From the NCBI GenBank assembly GCA_050633265.1, contig JBOEGE010000005.1:645462-709461 (forward strand): DNA of 64,000 nucleotides, given 5' to 3'. The stretch is from JBLHZY01 sp050633265. GTDB lineage: Bacteria; Pseudomonadota; Alphaproteobacteria; Rhodobacterales; Rhodobacteraceae. Position numbers and translations under genes: made by a program. Below, piece after piece: positions 7,438 through 16,092 of the stretch (the first letter of the stretch is position 1; every line of letters starts with the position of its first letter). The notes under the pieces are model-generated. The model did no database searches and was not told the origin of the DNA. It was given only the letters and a program-made list of their open reading frames with translations.

Positions 7438-9557
7438 GCCTTGTCTCCCCAATAAGATTTCGAGCTGACCCAATCCTTATCGCCACGGTTCAATTTGATC
7501 CGCCCGATCCGATTGTTGGTGATCCCGCCAAGATAGAGATAGCCCTTATGTTCGCGCATCGAGGTGATCATCGGATGGTTCTCACCGCCCATATCCCAGA
7601 GCGATTCCAATATGTTGCCCTGATCATCAAAGCGCAGAATGCAGCCTGTGTTGATATTGGGGAACAGCCATTCATCCGCCGCAACCCGGCGCGCCATACG
7701 GCGGCGAAAGCCCGGCATGCGCATCGCAAGATCTTGGGTTGGCGTGCGAATGCCAGCCAGCGCGAGCCAATAAGTTCCATCTGAGGCGCGGTTAATATTG
7801 TCGGGGAAACCGGGCAGATTTGGGATCACGATCTCAACCTGGCCCTTCTTTGGCCCCTCGACCCAATAGCGCGAAATCCGCGCCGCCCAAGTCTCAGCAA
7901 AGTAGAAGGATTTGTTATCATGGGCCATGCAAATCCCGTTGGGGAAGATGCGATTGCGAATGATGGTTTGGGTGTGGTTGGTCTTGGGATCATAGCAAAT
8001 GATCCGCCCATTGCCGCGCCCCTCAAGGCTATCAACGGGCCATTCTTCCATCTCATAACGAACGGTCGCCTCAGAGAAATAGACCTTGCCGTCTTGGGCG
8101 ATGTCCAGATCATCGGCAAGCTTGAGGCGGCTGTCATCAATCACCGAAAGCCGCGTGCGCCCGGTCTCATCTGTCATCTTTGAGACCTCGCCAGCAGGGC
8201 TTACCGCATAAAGCCCCATCCCGCCGATACAGACGAGCAGATTATCATCGCGGTCAAAGGCCATCCCCAAGGGGCGCCCGCCCACATGGGCAAAAATCTC
8301 GCGGGTTTTGTAATCGGGCGCGAGGAAGCGGATGATATCGCCATGCCTATCGCCGCAATAAAGATTGTCGTTGCGATCAAGGATAACATCCTCTGGCCCC
8401 TCAACCTGATCAAGCCCGATCACCTCAACCCCGCGCAACCCGTCATTCAGCGCAAAAGGCGAGCTCGCATCCCCATCCGCCGTTGGCGGTTCTGGGAGCT
8501 TGAGATAGGTCGGCGCAACATAAACAGACGAAAGCAATTTATGGCGGTTCTTTAGCCAGCGCACATCAATCGCCACCGCCAGCAAAAGCACAAGCCCAAG
8601 CCCAACGGAGGACGCCCCCGCAGGCAGGCTGAGCCGCACCAGCCCGTTGATCAGCAGCAAAACAGCCAGCGCACCGATCAAAGCCTTGGCCACAGAGCCA
8701 CGCCCGCCGCCCAGCGAATTGCCGCCCAAAACGGCCGCCGTCAGCGCCATGATCTCAAGCCCAAGGCCCGTATCCGCCCCCGCGCCCGAAAGCCGCGCGG
8801 CGATCAAAACGCCTGCCAAAGCGGCCAGAAATCCAGAAACAACATAAGAGAGGCAAACAATGCGCGGCACTGCGATCCCCATATTATGGGCCGAGCGGCG
8901 CGAGCCACCAACCGCCATAATCCGCCAGCCAATGCGCAGCCGCGTCAGCGCGATATGAACCGCAAGCGCGACAACGATCAGCACACAAGTGCTAAACGGA
9001 ATGCCAAAAACGCTGCCTTCTCCGATGAAATACCAAGCATCATCATCAATGAAACCGCCCGCAATTTTCACCGAATACTTGAGCAGCAAAAGATCAACGA
9101 TAGAGCGCACGATGATCAAGGTCACAAGGGTTGTCAAAAACGCGCGCAGCTTAAAATAGCCGATCAAAATCCCATTGATCAGGCCAACAAAGGCCCCAAT
9201 CGCCAGCGTCGCAGGGATCACCGCCCAAAGCGGCCACCCCGCCACAGAAAGCAAGGTCAGCGTCACCAAATTGGAAAGCGCATAGACAGAGGAGACGCTC
9301 AGATCAATGCCGCCCGCCACAAGCACGATCATCATCGCGATCGTCACAAGGCCAAATTCGCCGAGCTGGCGCACCGTGTCAGAGACGTTCACCCCGGAAT
9401 AAAAGTTCGGGATATTGGCGCCCATAAACACAATCAAAATCATCAACAAGAAAAACGGGATCGCATTATCCGACCAGCGCTTGGACAGAATTTCGCCCAA
9501 CAGATGATCCGGGATCAAACGGTAGCGCAGCTTGGTGGCGGTTTCAGAAAAGCTCAT
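7434..9557 (-). CDS. Fusion: RbsC-like ABC permease plus strictosidine synthase/SMP-30 propeller
   Basis: A 707-residue fusion. Residues 1 to about 340 are a complete RbsC-type permease with multiple membrane segments, the motif GGIDLSVSSVYAL and the late motif AVLGGNSLGGGRGS. After a Pro/Asp/Ser-rich linker (about 345-380) comes a propeller domain with EGPEDVILDRNDNLYCGD, FPNGICMAHDNKSFYFAETW and LPGFPDNINRASDGTYWLAL, the strictosidine synthase-like signature with its Asn and Asp metal-site residues kept. RbsC proteins end in the cytoplasm, so the enzyme domain would face inward. ATG 9557 has AAGGC upstream; the in-frame TTG at 9575 is less likely. No frameshift is visible in the junction. 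Confidence 0.85.
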   Translation of the reverse strand: MSFSETATKLRYRLIPDHLLGEILSKRWSDNAIPFFLLMILIVFMGANIPNFYSGVNVSDTVRQLGEFGLVTIAMMIVLVAGGIDLSVSSVYALSNLVTLTLLSVAGWPLWAVIPATLAIGAFVGLINGILIGYFKLRAFLTTLVTLIIVRSIVDLLLLKYSVKIAGGFIDDDAWYFIGEGSVFGIPFSTCVLIVVALAVHIALTRLRIGWRIMAVGGSRRSAHNMGIAVPRIVCLSYVVSGFLAALAGVLIAARLSGAGADTGLGLEIMALTAAVLGGNSLGGGRGSVAKALIGALAVLLLINGLVRLSLPAGASSVGLGLVLLLAVAIDVRWLKNRHKLLSSVYVAPTYLKLPEPPTADGDASSPFALNDGLRGVEVIGLDQVEGPEDVILDRNDNLYCGDRHGDIIRFLAPDYKTREIFAHVGGRPLGMAFDRDDNLLVCIGGMGLYAVSPAGEVSKMTDETGRTRLSVIDDSRLKLADDLDIAQDGKVYFSEATVRYEMEEWPVDSLEGRGNGRIICYDPKTNHTQTIIRNRIFPNGICMAHDNKSFYFAETWAARISRYWVEGPKKGQVEIVIPNLPGFPDNINRASDGTYWLALAGIRTPTQDLAMRMPGFRRRMARRVAADEWLFPNINTGCILRFDDQGNILESLWDMGGENHPMITSMREHKGYLYLGGITNNRIGRIKLNRGDKDWVSSKSYWGDKA

Positions 9558-9650
9558 CAATCTTGCCTTGTTCAAAGAAACGGTTAAGCGCAGATCGCGC
9601 CAAAGTGGCCGCGGCGACCGGAAGGAAAAGTGGCCGCCGCAGCCTGGGGA

Positions 9651-10649
9651 TTATTCCAGCAGATCAAGCGACCAGCAGGAGCCGCCATGCATGGTGTCTT
9701 TGGTGATGGTTTTGGTCGGGCTATAAAGCGTCACTTTGGTCTCGCCGGCTTTATGCTCGTCTTGCAAAAGCGTGCGGATCATCGTGTTAAGATCGTTGCC
9801 CTGCGCCGGAACATCATAGGACACAACAACATCAAAAAGCCCGGAGGCAACATTATCGCAATCCATCTGCGCGCCGCCGCCCGATGTGATCAGGTGCACA
9901 TCCGCTCTGTCGGCCTCTTTGAGCGCCGCAGCCGTGCCTGTATCCATCACATCCCAAAAGCCGATGGAGGCACAAAGATCCGGGTGCTGTTGCAAAACAG
10001 TGGCCGTCACATTGCGCGATTTTGTGGCATCCCAGTCAGCCGCCTGGTTGGAAACAACCTCAATTTCAGGGTGCTGCGACAGAACGCTTTCAACGCCCTT
10101 CATCGTATAGGCCGAGGCAGCAGCTGTCAGAACACCTTGAACAATCTGGATTTTCTTAGACGTGCCTTCACCGCAAAGCGCAACGGCCGCTTCGGCTTGC
10201 TGTGCGCCAATGCCCTGCCAATCCGCGCCAACATAGGCATCCGTGGCATAGCTCGATTTCATATTGACCTGAAGAACCTTGATCCCGGCCTGCTCTGCTT
10301 TGCGCAACAGCCGCGCATAGGATTGCACATCAGGGTTATGGACAACCATGACATCGGGCTTTTCAGAAATCAGCGCTGTGATCGCCTGCGCGCCAGCATC
10401 CGTTGACCAGTTGGGATCGCGAATAACGAAGTTCATGCCAAGCTTATCGGCTTCGCGCTTCATCATTTTCGCCCAGCCTTCGGTAAGGTCAAACCCCATC
10501 GCAGCAGGAACAAAGGCAACTGTTTTGCCCTTGAAGAATTCGAAATACTCCGCGCGTGATGGGTCTTCGATCCCTTGCGCATTTGCCGCCATGCCAAAGG
10601 TGCTGGCCAGTGCAAGAGCGGCCACAAGGGCCTTGGTTTTATGTTTCAT
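9651..10649 (-). CDS. Sugar ABC transporter periplasmic substrate-binding protein
   Basis: A 332-residue periplasmic binding protein of the RbsB/Peripla_BP_4 type. Residues 1-24 are a signal peptide (ending GMAANAQG). The mature part shows the two-lobe pattern VAFVPAAMGFDLTEGWAKMM, PDVMVVHNPDVQSYARLL and the Cys-containing stretch AVALCGEG. AGGAGG lies just ahead of the ATG. It sits between two permease genes in the minus-strand operon and should deliver the ligand to them. Ligand identity cannot be read. Confidence 0.9.
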   Translation of the reverse strand: MKHKTKALVAALALASTFGMAANAQGIEDPSRAEYFEFFKGKTVAFVPAAMGFDLTEGWAKMMKREADKLGMNFVIRDPNWSTDAGAQAITALISEKPDVMVVHNPDVQSYARLLRKAEQAGIKVLQVNMKSSYATDAYVGADWQGIGAQQAEAAVALCGEGTSKKIQIVQGVLTAAASAYTMKGVESVLSQHPEIEVVSNQAADWDATKSRNVTATVLQQHPDLCASIGFWDVMDTGTAAALKEADRADVHLITSGGGAQMDCDNVASGLFDVVVSYDVPAQGNDLNTMIRTLLQDEHKAGETKVTLYSPTKTITKDTMHGGSCWSLDLLE

Positions 10650-10698
10650 AGTAACTCCTCCTAGTTGATTTTATCGGGTCTTTGCCCGCATTCGTGCC

Positions 10699-10714
10699 AC
10701 AGGCTTCTGCCTGT
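10699..10714. repeat. Intercistronic hairpin between permease and binding-protein genes
   Basis: ACAGGC-ttct-GCCTGT is a perfect 6-bp stem with a four-base loop in the 82-bp gap between the first permease gene and the binding-protein gene. It could stabilise or separate the messages and has no T-run. Confidence 0.35.
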
Positions 10715-10731
10715 TTGGTTGGAATTTGAGA

Positions 10732-11709
10732 TCAGATATCGCCTTGTTGCGCGGTTTGCTCATCGCGCGGATTGAGCAAGCTATCAAACAGGATCGCCGC
10801 CAAAAGCAGCCCCGATTTAACGATATTCTGAGTGGTGTATTGGACGTTCAGGATGGTCATCCCGTTGATCAGAATGCCGATCAAAAGCGTGCCAACAATC
10901 ACATTGCGAATGCCGCCGCGCCCGCCAGAAAGGCCGATGCCGCCGATCACCACAACGAGGATCACATCATAAACAAGGTTGGAAAGCGCAACCCGCGTAT
11001 TCATCCCCGAAACCGACGCCGCCGTAATCAGCCCCGCGCCATAGCCGATCATCGCCGAGGTCGCATATTGCATCAAGATCGTTGGCCGCACAGGAATACC
11101 CGACATGCGCGCCGCCAATGGATTATCGCCAATCGAATAGATAAAGCGCCCGCGCCGTGTTTTGACCAGGAAAAGATGCCCCGCCAAACAGGCGATCAAA
11201 AACGCAATCACCGGAACCGGAATGCCAAACAGCGCGCCCGCACCAAGCCAGACAAGCCCCTCAGCCGCAGGCGGCAGATAGACCACCTCAAGCTGGATCA
11301 CCGCCAAGCGGATCGCGCCATATGTCAGCGTGCCAACGGCAAGCGAGGCAAACAGCGGCGGAATTTCAACGAAAGCGATCAAGAACCCATTCAGCAGCCC
11401 AACCGCGAGCGAGAAAGCCAGCCCAATCGCGATCGCATAGCCCATCGAGGCGCCATCCGTCATCAGTTGCAGCGACCAAGCCGTCGCCATCGCCATAATC
11501 GAGACAATCGCCAAATCAATCCCGCGCCCAATCACAACAATCGCCATCGCAACGCCCAAAATCCCAAGCACAGAAACGTTGCGCACGAGTTGGAGGATGT
11601 TGTCGCTTTGAAGAAAGCCATTGGTGATCACGCTGAAAGTGAGAAACAGCCCAAGCGCGATTAGAAACACGATCTTCTCCTGCGAGAAGCCGCCAAAACC
11701 TTTTTGCAT
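10732..11709 (-). CDS. RbsC-like sugar ABC permease
   Basis: A 325-residue integral membrane permease of the RbsC/AraH type. It carries the motif GRGIDLAIVSIMAMA after the second membrane segment and VIGGIGLSGGRGGIRN near the C-terminus. It is the first gene of the ABC operon, with a GGAGG site 5-10 nt upstream of the ATG. A second permease (the fusion at 7434-9557) is in the same operon, so the membrane channel is probably a heterodimer. A divergent AraC gene lies 226 bp upstream. Confidence 0.92.
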   Translation of the reverse strand: MQKGFGGFSQEKIVFLIALGLFLTFSVITNGFLQSDNILQLVRNVSVLGILGVAMAIVVIGRGIDLAIVSIMAMATAWSLQLMTDGASMGYAIAIGLAFSLAVGLLNGFLIAFVEIPPLFASLAVGTLTYGAIRLAVIQLEVVYLPPAAEGLVWLGAGALFGIPVPVIAFLIACLAGHLFLVKTRRGRFIYSIGDNPLAARMSGIPVRPTILMQYATSAMIGYGAGLITAASVSGMNTRVALSNLVYDVILVVVIGGIGLSGGRGGIRNVIVGTLLIGILINGMTILNVQYTTQNIVKSGLLLAAILFDSLLNPRDEQTAQQGDI

Positions 11710-11861
11710 TTTTTCTCCTCCCAGCCGCCTCCCCAGCGGCCCCTCCGCCTTGGGTTTGCATCCCCGGCGTGACAGTCAGGATTGAAGATCGCTCGCAACC
11801 TGTCTTTCGCAAGCGTGCACAGCCCTATCACGAGCGCGCACAAAGCTTCCCAGAACAGGCA

Positions 11862-11883
11862 ATTTGTGAAATAATATTTCGCA
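11862..11883. promoter_or_regulatory. Palindromic operator candidate between the ABC operon and araC-type gene
   Basis: GAAAT-AAT-ATTTC (11868-11880) is a perfect palindrome and extends outward to TGTGAAAT/ATTTCGCA with one mismatch. It lies about 55 bp before the AraC-type start and about 160 bp before the divergent ABC operon, the place expected for a regulator or activator site. Confidence 0.4.
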
Positions 11884-11935
11884 TGGGAATATTTGCGGTG
11901 ATCGAAACGATCAAAGCATTGGCTTGGGAGGGCTC

Positions 11936-12883
11936 ATGGAAATCGTATTTGACACAGCTGCAATCGCACCGACCAAACGTGCGGCAGCCTGGCGAGATGC
12001 GCTGTGCGGCAACTATGTAACTGTAGATGTAACGATTGACGATCCTGATTATTACCACGGCCAGATCAAGCAAACTAACTTTGGCGAGATCAACCTTTCT
12101 CAAACCTGTGGCGCCCCGCAAAAGGTTATGCGCAGCAAACGCCAGATCGCCCATGTCGAGAAAGATTGCTATTATTTACAAATCCTTAACCGGGGCGCGA
12201 TTGGCGTAACCCAGCGCAATCATGAAGTCCGCACCGATGGCGCTGTTACCGGGCTGTATTACGCCTCCGAGCCCTATTTGCTCGACTGTATTGGGGTCAC
12301 GGATGCGAGCTTCCTGGAAATCCCACGCGCCGCTTTGGCCACGGCCTTTGATGGCGCGGATCTCCCGATGACAACGGCGATTTCATCAGGAACAGGCGCG
12401 GGGCGGCTTCTGGTCGATTTCTGCCGCTCACTTATGGCCGAATCGCATCTGATGGATACGTCCACACGCGCCAAGCTGGGCGATCAAATGCTTGCCCTTA
12501 CAGCATTGGCAACGAAAACGTCTCAGATTTGCGAACATTCCGAGAAAGCCAATCTGCGCGCCGCACGCCTGGGCATGATCAAACATTACATTGATCAAAA
12601 CCTCACCGATCCGCTTTTAACCCTGACAAGGATCGCCCGCGATAACGACATCTCGTTGCGCTACCTGCACCGGCTGTTTGAAGAAGAAGAAATCTCGGCC
12701 TCTGATTGGATGTGGCAACGCCGGCTTGATCGGGCCTATAGCGAATTGCTCAGCGCTGATCCCTGCACGCCCATCACCCAAATTGCCTATGGCAACGGTT
12801 TCAACAGCTCGTCGCATTTCTCCAGCATGTTCAAGGCGCGCTTTGGCGTAACCCCTTCGGATGTTCTTGTCCAAAGCGCCTAA
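11936..12883 (+). CDS. AraC-family transcriptional regulator
   Basis: A 315-residue regulator. The N-terminal part (MEIVFDTAAIAPTKRAAAWRD) matches AraC-binding-like domains of the group with the AAAWRD motif; the C-terminal 100 residues hold the double helix-turn-helix, with LTRIARDNDISLRYLHRLFE and ITQIAYGNGFNSSSHFSSMF. The ATG at 11936 has GGGAGG 4-5 nt upstream, better than the TTG at 11924. Divergent from the sugar ABC operon, so it most likely activates it in response to the transported compound. Confidence 0.9.
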   Translation: MEIVFDTAAIAPTKRAAAWRDALCGNYVTVDVTIDDPDYYHGQIKQTNFGEINLSQTCGAPQKVMRSKRQIAHVEKDCYYLQILNRGAIGVTQRNHEVRTDGAVTGLYYASEPYLLDCIGVTDASFLEIPRAALATAFDGADLPMTTAISSGTGAGRLLVDFCRSLMAESHLMDTSTRAKLGDQMLALTALATKTSQICEHSEKANLRAARLGMIKHYIDQNLTDPLLTLTRIARDNDISLRYLHRLFEEEEISASDWMWQRRLDRAYSELLSADPCTPITQIAYGNGFNSSSHFSSMFKARFGVTPSDVLVQSA

Positions 12884-13015
12884 AGGGATTGAGCGGCAAT
12901 CAATTCAACGCAGCGTTTGAAAGCACTGCGCGGGCATTCGCCGCAACCGCGCGCGCCCTTTCGCCGCGCCCTGCCAAAGCCTGCGCTTATCAAACCAACC
13001 GCAACCAGCGGCGCC

Positions 13016-13561
13016 TTAAGCAGAGGTCTTCCATTTCACCGGGGTGATATAAACGATGCTTTCATCAACGCTGACCATCACATCGCCGTCCTGAATATTC
13101 ACCTGAAGCTTCATCGCCCGGCTTGCCAGTTTTGCCAGCGCAGCGCTGTCCTCTTGCGAAAAATGTATCACATCAAGATTGTCAAACCGCGTGGTGCTGT
13201 TTTGGATTTTCTCCCACCACGTCTCGGCCGTCCGACCGCCATAAGCATAGACAATCACCTTGTCAGCCTTGCCACAGGACTGGCGCACAACCTTCTCGCT
13301 TGGCAGCCCCAGAGCGATCCACAACTCAAGCGCGCCACTCAGGCTTTTGCGCCAAATATCGGGCTCGTCATCCGTTGAAAGGCCTTTCGTCAGCTCCAAC
13401 TGCTCATGAGCATTCAGAGCAAAAGCGAGCATGCGCACCATCAACCGTTCATCCGTTTCAGAGGGATGTTTGGCGACGGTCAGTTTATGGGTCTCATAAT
13501 AGTGACGATCCATATCTGAGACGGAAAGCTCAACTTTATAAATGGTGGATTTTTGCGCCAT
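13016..13561 (-). CDS. yaeQ: YaeQ family protein
   Basis: A 181-residue protein of the YaeQ family, full length for the family. Characteristic stretches are STIYKVELSVSDMDRHYYE, LTVAKHPSETDERLMVRMLAFAL, DIWRKSLSGALELWIALG and VIVYAYGG. YaeQ has a PD-(D/E)XK nuclease-like fold; its cellular role is not settled. It is a single gene, opposed to the AraC gene at 11936. Confidence 0.92.
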   Translation of the reverse strand: MAQKSTIYKVELSVSDMDRHYYETHKLTVAKHPSETDERLMVRMLAFALNAHEQLELTKGLSTDDEPDIWRKSLSGALELWIALGLPSEKVVRQSCGKADKVIVYAYGGRTAETWWEKIQNSTTRFDNLDVIHFSQEDSAALAKLASRAMKLQVNIQDGDVMVSVDESIVYITPVKWKTSA

Positions 13562-14118
13562 GGTTTTCCCCGAAGAGCGAAGTTAGGGATGCCTAGTGCC
13601 TTTGGCCCCCTTTGGAAAGCAGATACAAATACCGCGCATTATAGGGGCAGAGATGAACGGCTGATGTATGGGATCTCGCAGTACGCAGAAGCGGCCTATC
13701 AACCAACAGGCTTACAAAAGCACAACCTCAGCTTTAACCCGCCCCAGCCGGCATCGCGCCCCGTTCAGCTCGCGCGCAAAGGCCCCAAGACGCCCGCCTT
13801 TCGGGACCCATGAAGTTCGGATGGATATCTTTTAATGCCCCTTGCTCTTTACCCCGATAAAACCCGGCAAAAAGGCTCTTCTCAACCCAGCTTCATCCCC
13901 CAATTTCGAAAACAACCCTTCGCCCGCGCTACGAAAATGGATCACCTTGGCCACAAAACGGCCCTTCGCGAAAAGATGGTTAGAGGTCGGCCAAGCGGGA
14001 CGAAGCGCCAATTCTCCTAAAAGACCTAAACGACCGCTGCCGGACCAAACCGGGCATTTGAGGTCGGAAACCATTGCCTCGATAGGCCGAACGGGCAAAT
14101 ATGCTGGTCCCAAACGTG
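13562..14118. other. Gene-poor stretch
   Basis: No reading frame here has a ribosome site, conserved look or good codon use. One frame on the minus strand (13832-14113) is open for 93 codons but its product is Trp/Pro/Gly-rich with no recognisable domain. The DNA resembles degenerate intergenic sequence rather than genes. Confidence 0.5.
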
Positions 14119-14628
14119 TTAGTCGCTACGGGAAAAAGATATGTCAAACTGGCTTTCCTCGCCCGAAGCAACCCGTGACAACCTCACCGATAGCTCGCCA
14201 GAAGACGCGATAGTAACAGGCAAGTCGGGTGCGGATGGTTGTTCCGTCAAGGGGCCTACCTCAATCTCCACCCATTTTGCGGCTTCGGCTGCGAAAGGTG
14301 TAACCAAGATATCCGGATCCCAATAACTGAAGATTGCTGTCGTGCTTTTCGGTGAGGTCGTCTGGAACATGAAGACGGATGCATAAGGTTGCCCATTGGC
14401 CCAAAGATCGAGCACAATCTGATCAGTTCCTTGCTCCAGCAAATGGGTTTCTGGATAAAGCGCTCCAAATGCGTCAACCAAAGCCTTTTGATCTCCGAGA
14501 CTGTCACGTAAGGCGAATAGGACGGCTTCAGCTGCTGGGAGTCGCTCTTCTTCTGCTGTGGCCTCACTCATGGTTCCCCCAAACACGAACACAAAAACAA
14601 TAGCAGAGATTGACCTCCAAATGCGCAT
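14119..14628 (-). CDS. Hypothetical secreted protein
   Basis: A 169-residue protein that I do not recognise. Residues 1-25 look like a signal peptide (hydrophobic ISAIVFVFVFGG, then SEATAEE). The mature part is acidic, without cysteines. A good GGAGGG site lies 6 nt ahead of the ATG, which supports it as real. It stands alone, between gene-poor stretches on both sides. Periplasmic or exported location is inferred. Confidence 0.65.
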   Translation of the reverse strand: MRIWRSISAIVFVFVFGGTMSEATAEEERLPAAEAVLFALRDSLGDQKALVDAFGALYPETHLLEQGTDQIVLDLWANGQPYASVFMFQTTSPKSTTAIFSYWDPDILVTPFAAEAAKWVEIEVGPLTEQPSAPDLPVTIASSGELSVRLSRVASGEESQFDISFSRSD

Positions 14629-15207
14629 CCGACCCTCCTACTTCTCCCGTAATCACGCGGGCCACTAGCCATCGTAACTGAAATTTTCCCATTCGCATCT
14701 CTTTTCCGCGCCTGATATCAGTTGGCAGCACGAGCCGCCCGCAACTTTGTACTATTCGAGTGGCCGCTATATTCGGACACCAGAAAATCGTCGACCGCAC
14801 AGCATCGGCCACTCTGGGCTCAAAACGCCCCTTAGCTTCATTTGGCACAAAACTCCGCTATCGGTTGCGGCCACAAACCTGAGCAGAAATAGGGCTTTGT
14901 GTGAGGGGGGGCGGATCTTCGCAGATCAAGCCGAATATCCGGCTTCTAGTTATCGGGGCGATTGCTGATGCTATAATCAAAGTCATCTGGCGTTCAAATA
15001 TGTGTGGGGTGGCATTTAATTTGGCCGTGGATCCGCCTATAAGCACCTGAGTTTAAAGCAACAAATCCCATTAGCCTGCAAGCTTTCCGACTACAGCTCA
15101 CGGGATACTTCGCCACATTCGTGGGAGGACTGACTTGCGATCAGATGCGATGAAAAGCGCTGGCCAGGTTGGGAATTGTCTGAGCGATCCGAAAACCCGG
15201 CGCCTGT
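14629..15207. other. Intergenic stretch without recognised features
   Basis: About 580 bp with only short, overlapping frames on both strands. No RNA gene, repeat array or insertion-sequence end was seen. Confidence 0.5.
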
Positions 15208-15750
15208 CTACAAGGATGCCGCGGCACGCGAGGCCTGATCGTAGAGGCCTGAAAGGTTCCTCAGCACTTTTGCAACATAGCTGACTTCATCGAAATCCCG
15301 GCCGGCCGCTGCGGCGGTTTCCAACAGGCAAGTATTCCGGATCTTGCCATACTCCTGACAGACCTCTTGCCCCTTTTCCGTGGTGCGATAAAAAATCTCT
15401 TTGCCGGTCTTTTGGCCTGCCACCAACTCAGCCTTGACCAGCTTTTTCACCGCGTAATTGACTGTATGCGTGTCTTCAATGTTGAGCATAAAGGCGATAT
15501 CAGCGAGCCGCTTTTCTTTTGAACGGTGGTTGATGTTGTGCAGGATCAGGATGTCCAGCGGGTTGAAATCTTTGTAACCAACCGAGGTCATGCAATGGGT
15601 CATCCAGCGGGAAAACGCGTTATATGTCATGGTCATCGCGTATTCGAGCTCGCTCAATTGCCATCCAACGGCCGAGTCCGCGAGATGTGAGGAGGATACG
15701 ATTGCGGTTTCGCTATTGCTGGCGCTGGATTGGTCATCTGCTTGTGTCAC
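15208..15750 (-). CDS. Winged-helix (MarR-like) transcriptional regulator
   Basis: A 180-residue regulator with a GTG start (15750). The centre reads FNPLDILILHNINHRSKEKR, then LADIAFMLNIEDTHTVNYAVKKLVKAELV, then a wing with KEIFYRTTEKGQEVC, the layout of a MarR-type winged helix that reads homo- or hetero-dimeric palindromes. It is encoded downstream of the TRAP transporter genes on the same strand, so it is a good candidate to bind the inverted repeats at 19027-19069. That link is inference. Confidence 0.8.
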   Translation of the reverse strand: MTQADDQSSASNSETAIVSSSHLADSAVGWQLSELEYAMTMTYNAFSRWMTHCMTSVGYKDFNPLDILILHNINHRSKEKRLADIAFMLNIEDTHTVNYAVKKLVKAELVAGQKTGKEIFYRTTEKGQEVCQEYGKIRNTCLLETAAAAGRDFDEVSYVAKVLRNLSGLYDQASRAAASL

Positions 15751-16092
15751 TGCTGCTCTCGCTTTCGTTCAAGATTTTCGCCCACCCTATATGATTGATC
15801 CGCTTTCGCGCAAGAAACGCCGCCGTAACGTTTGTAATTTGTTGGCGTTTTGGGGTGAAATGCACTGCGACAAGAGCACCGAAACCATCCGCCTTTGCCA
15901 AGATATGCGGCATTACCCAGCCAAAACGAGATCCCACAATCGCCAAAGGCGCCCCCCCTCAGCACAAACATCAGGGCGCCAAGCGCGCTCCATTTCTCCG
16001 CGCGACCGAAGGCTTGTTGGGCGCATTTACAGCGTGCGCTGAGCCGCCCTAAAGAGGCAGAAAGCCTTTGAAGAGGCCGACCAATCAGCGCC
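15751..16092. other. Intergenic stretch after the TRAP operon
   Basis: About 340 bp between the dctM-type stop and the regulator start. No convincing gene is seen. It may hold the regulator's promoter. Confidence 0.45.

Noticed and set aside
13832..14113. 93-codon minus-strand frame in the gene-poor stretch
   Set aside because: No ribosome site, odd composition, no recognisable domain.
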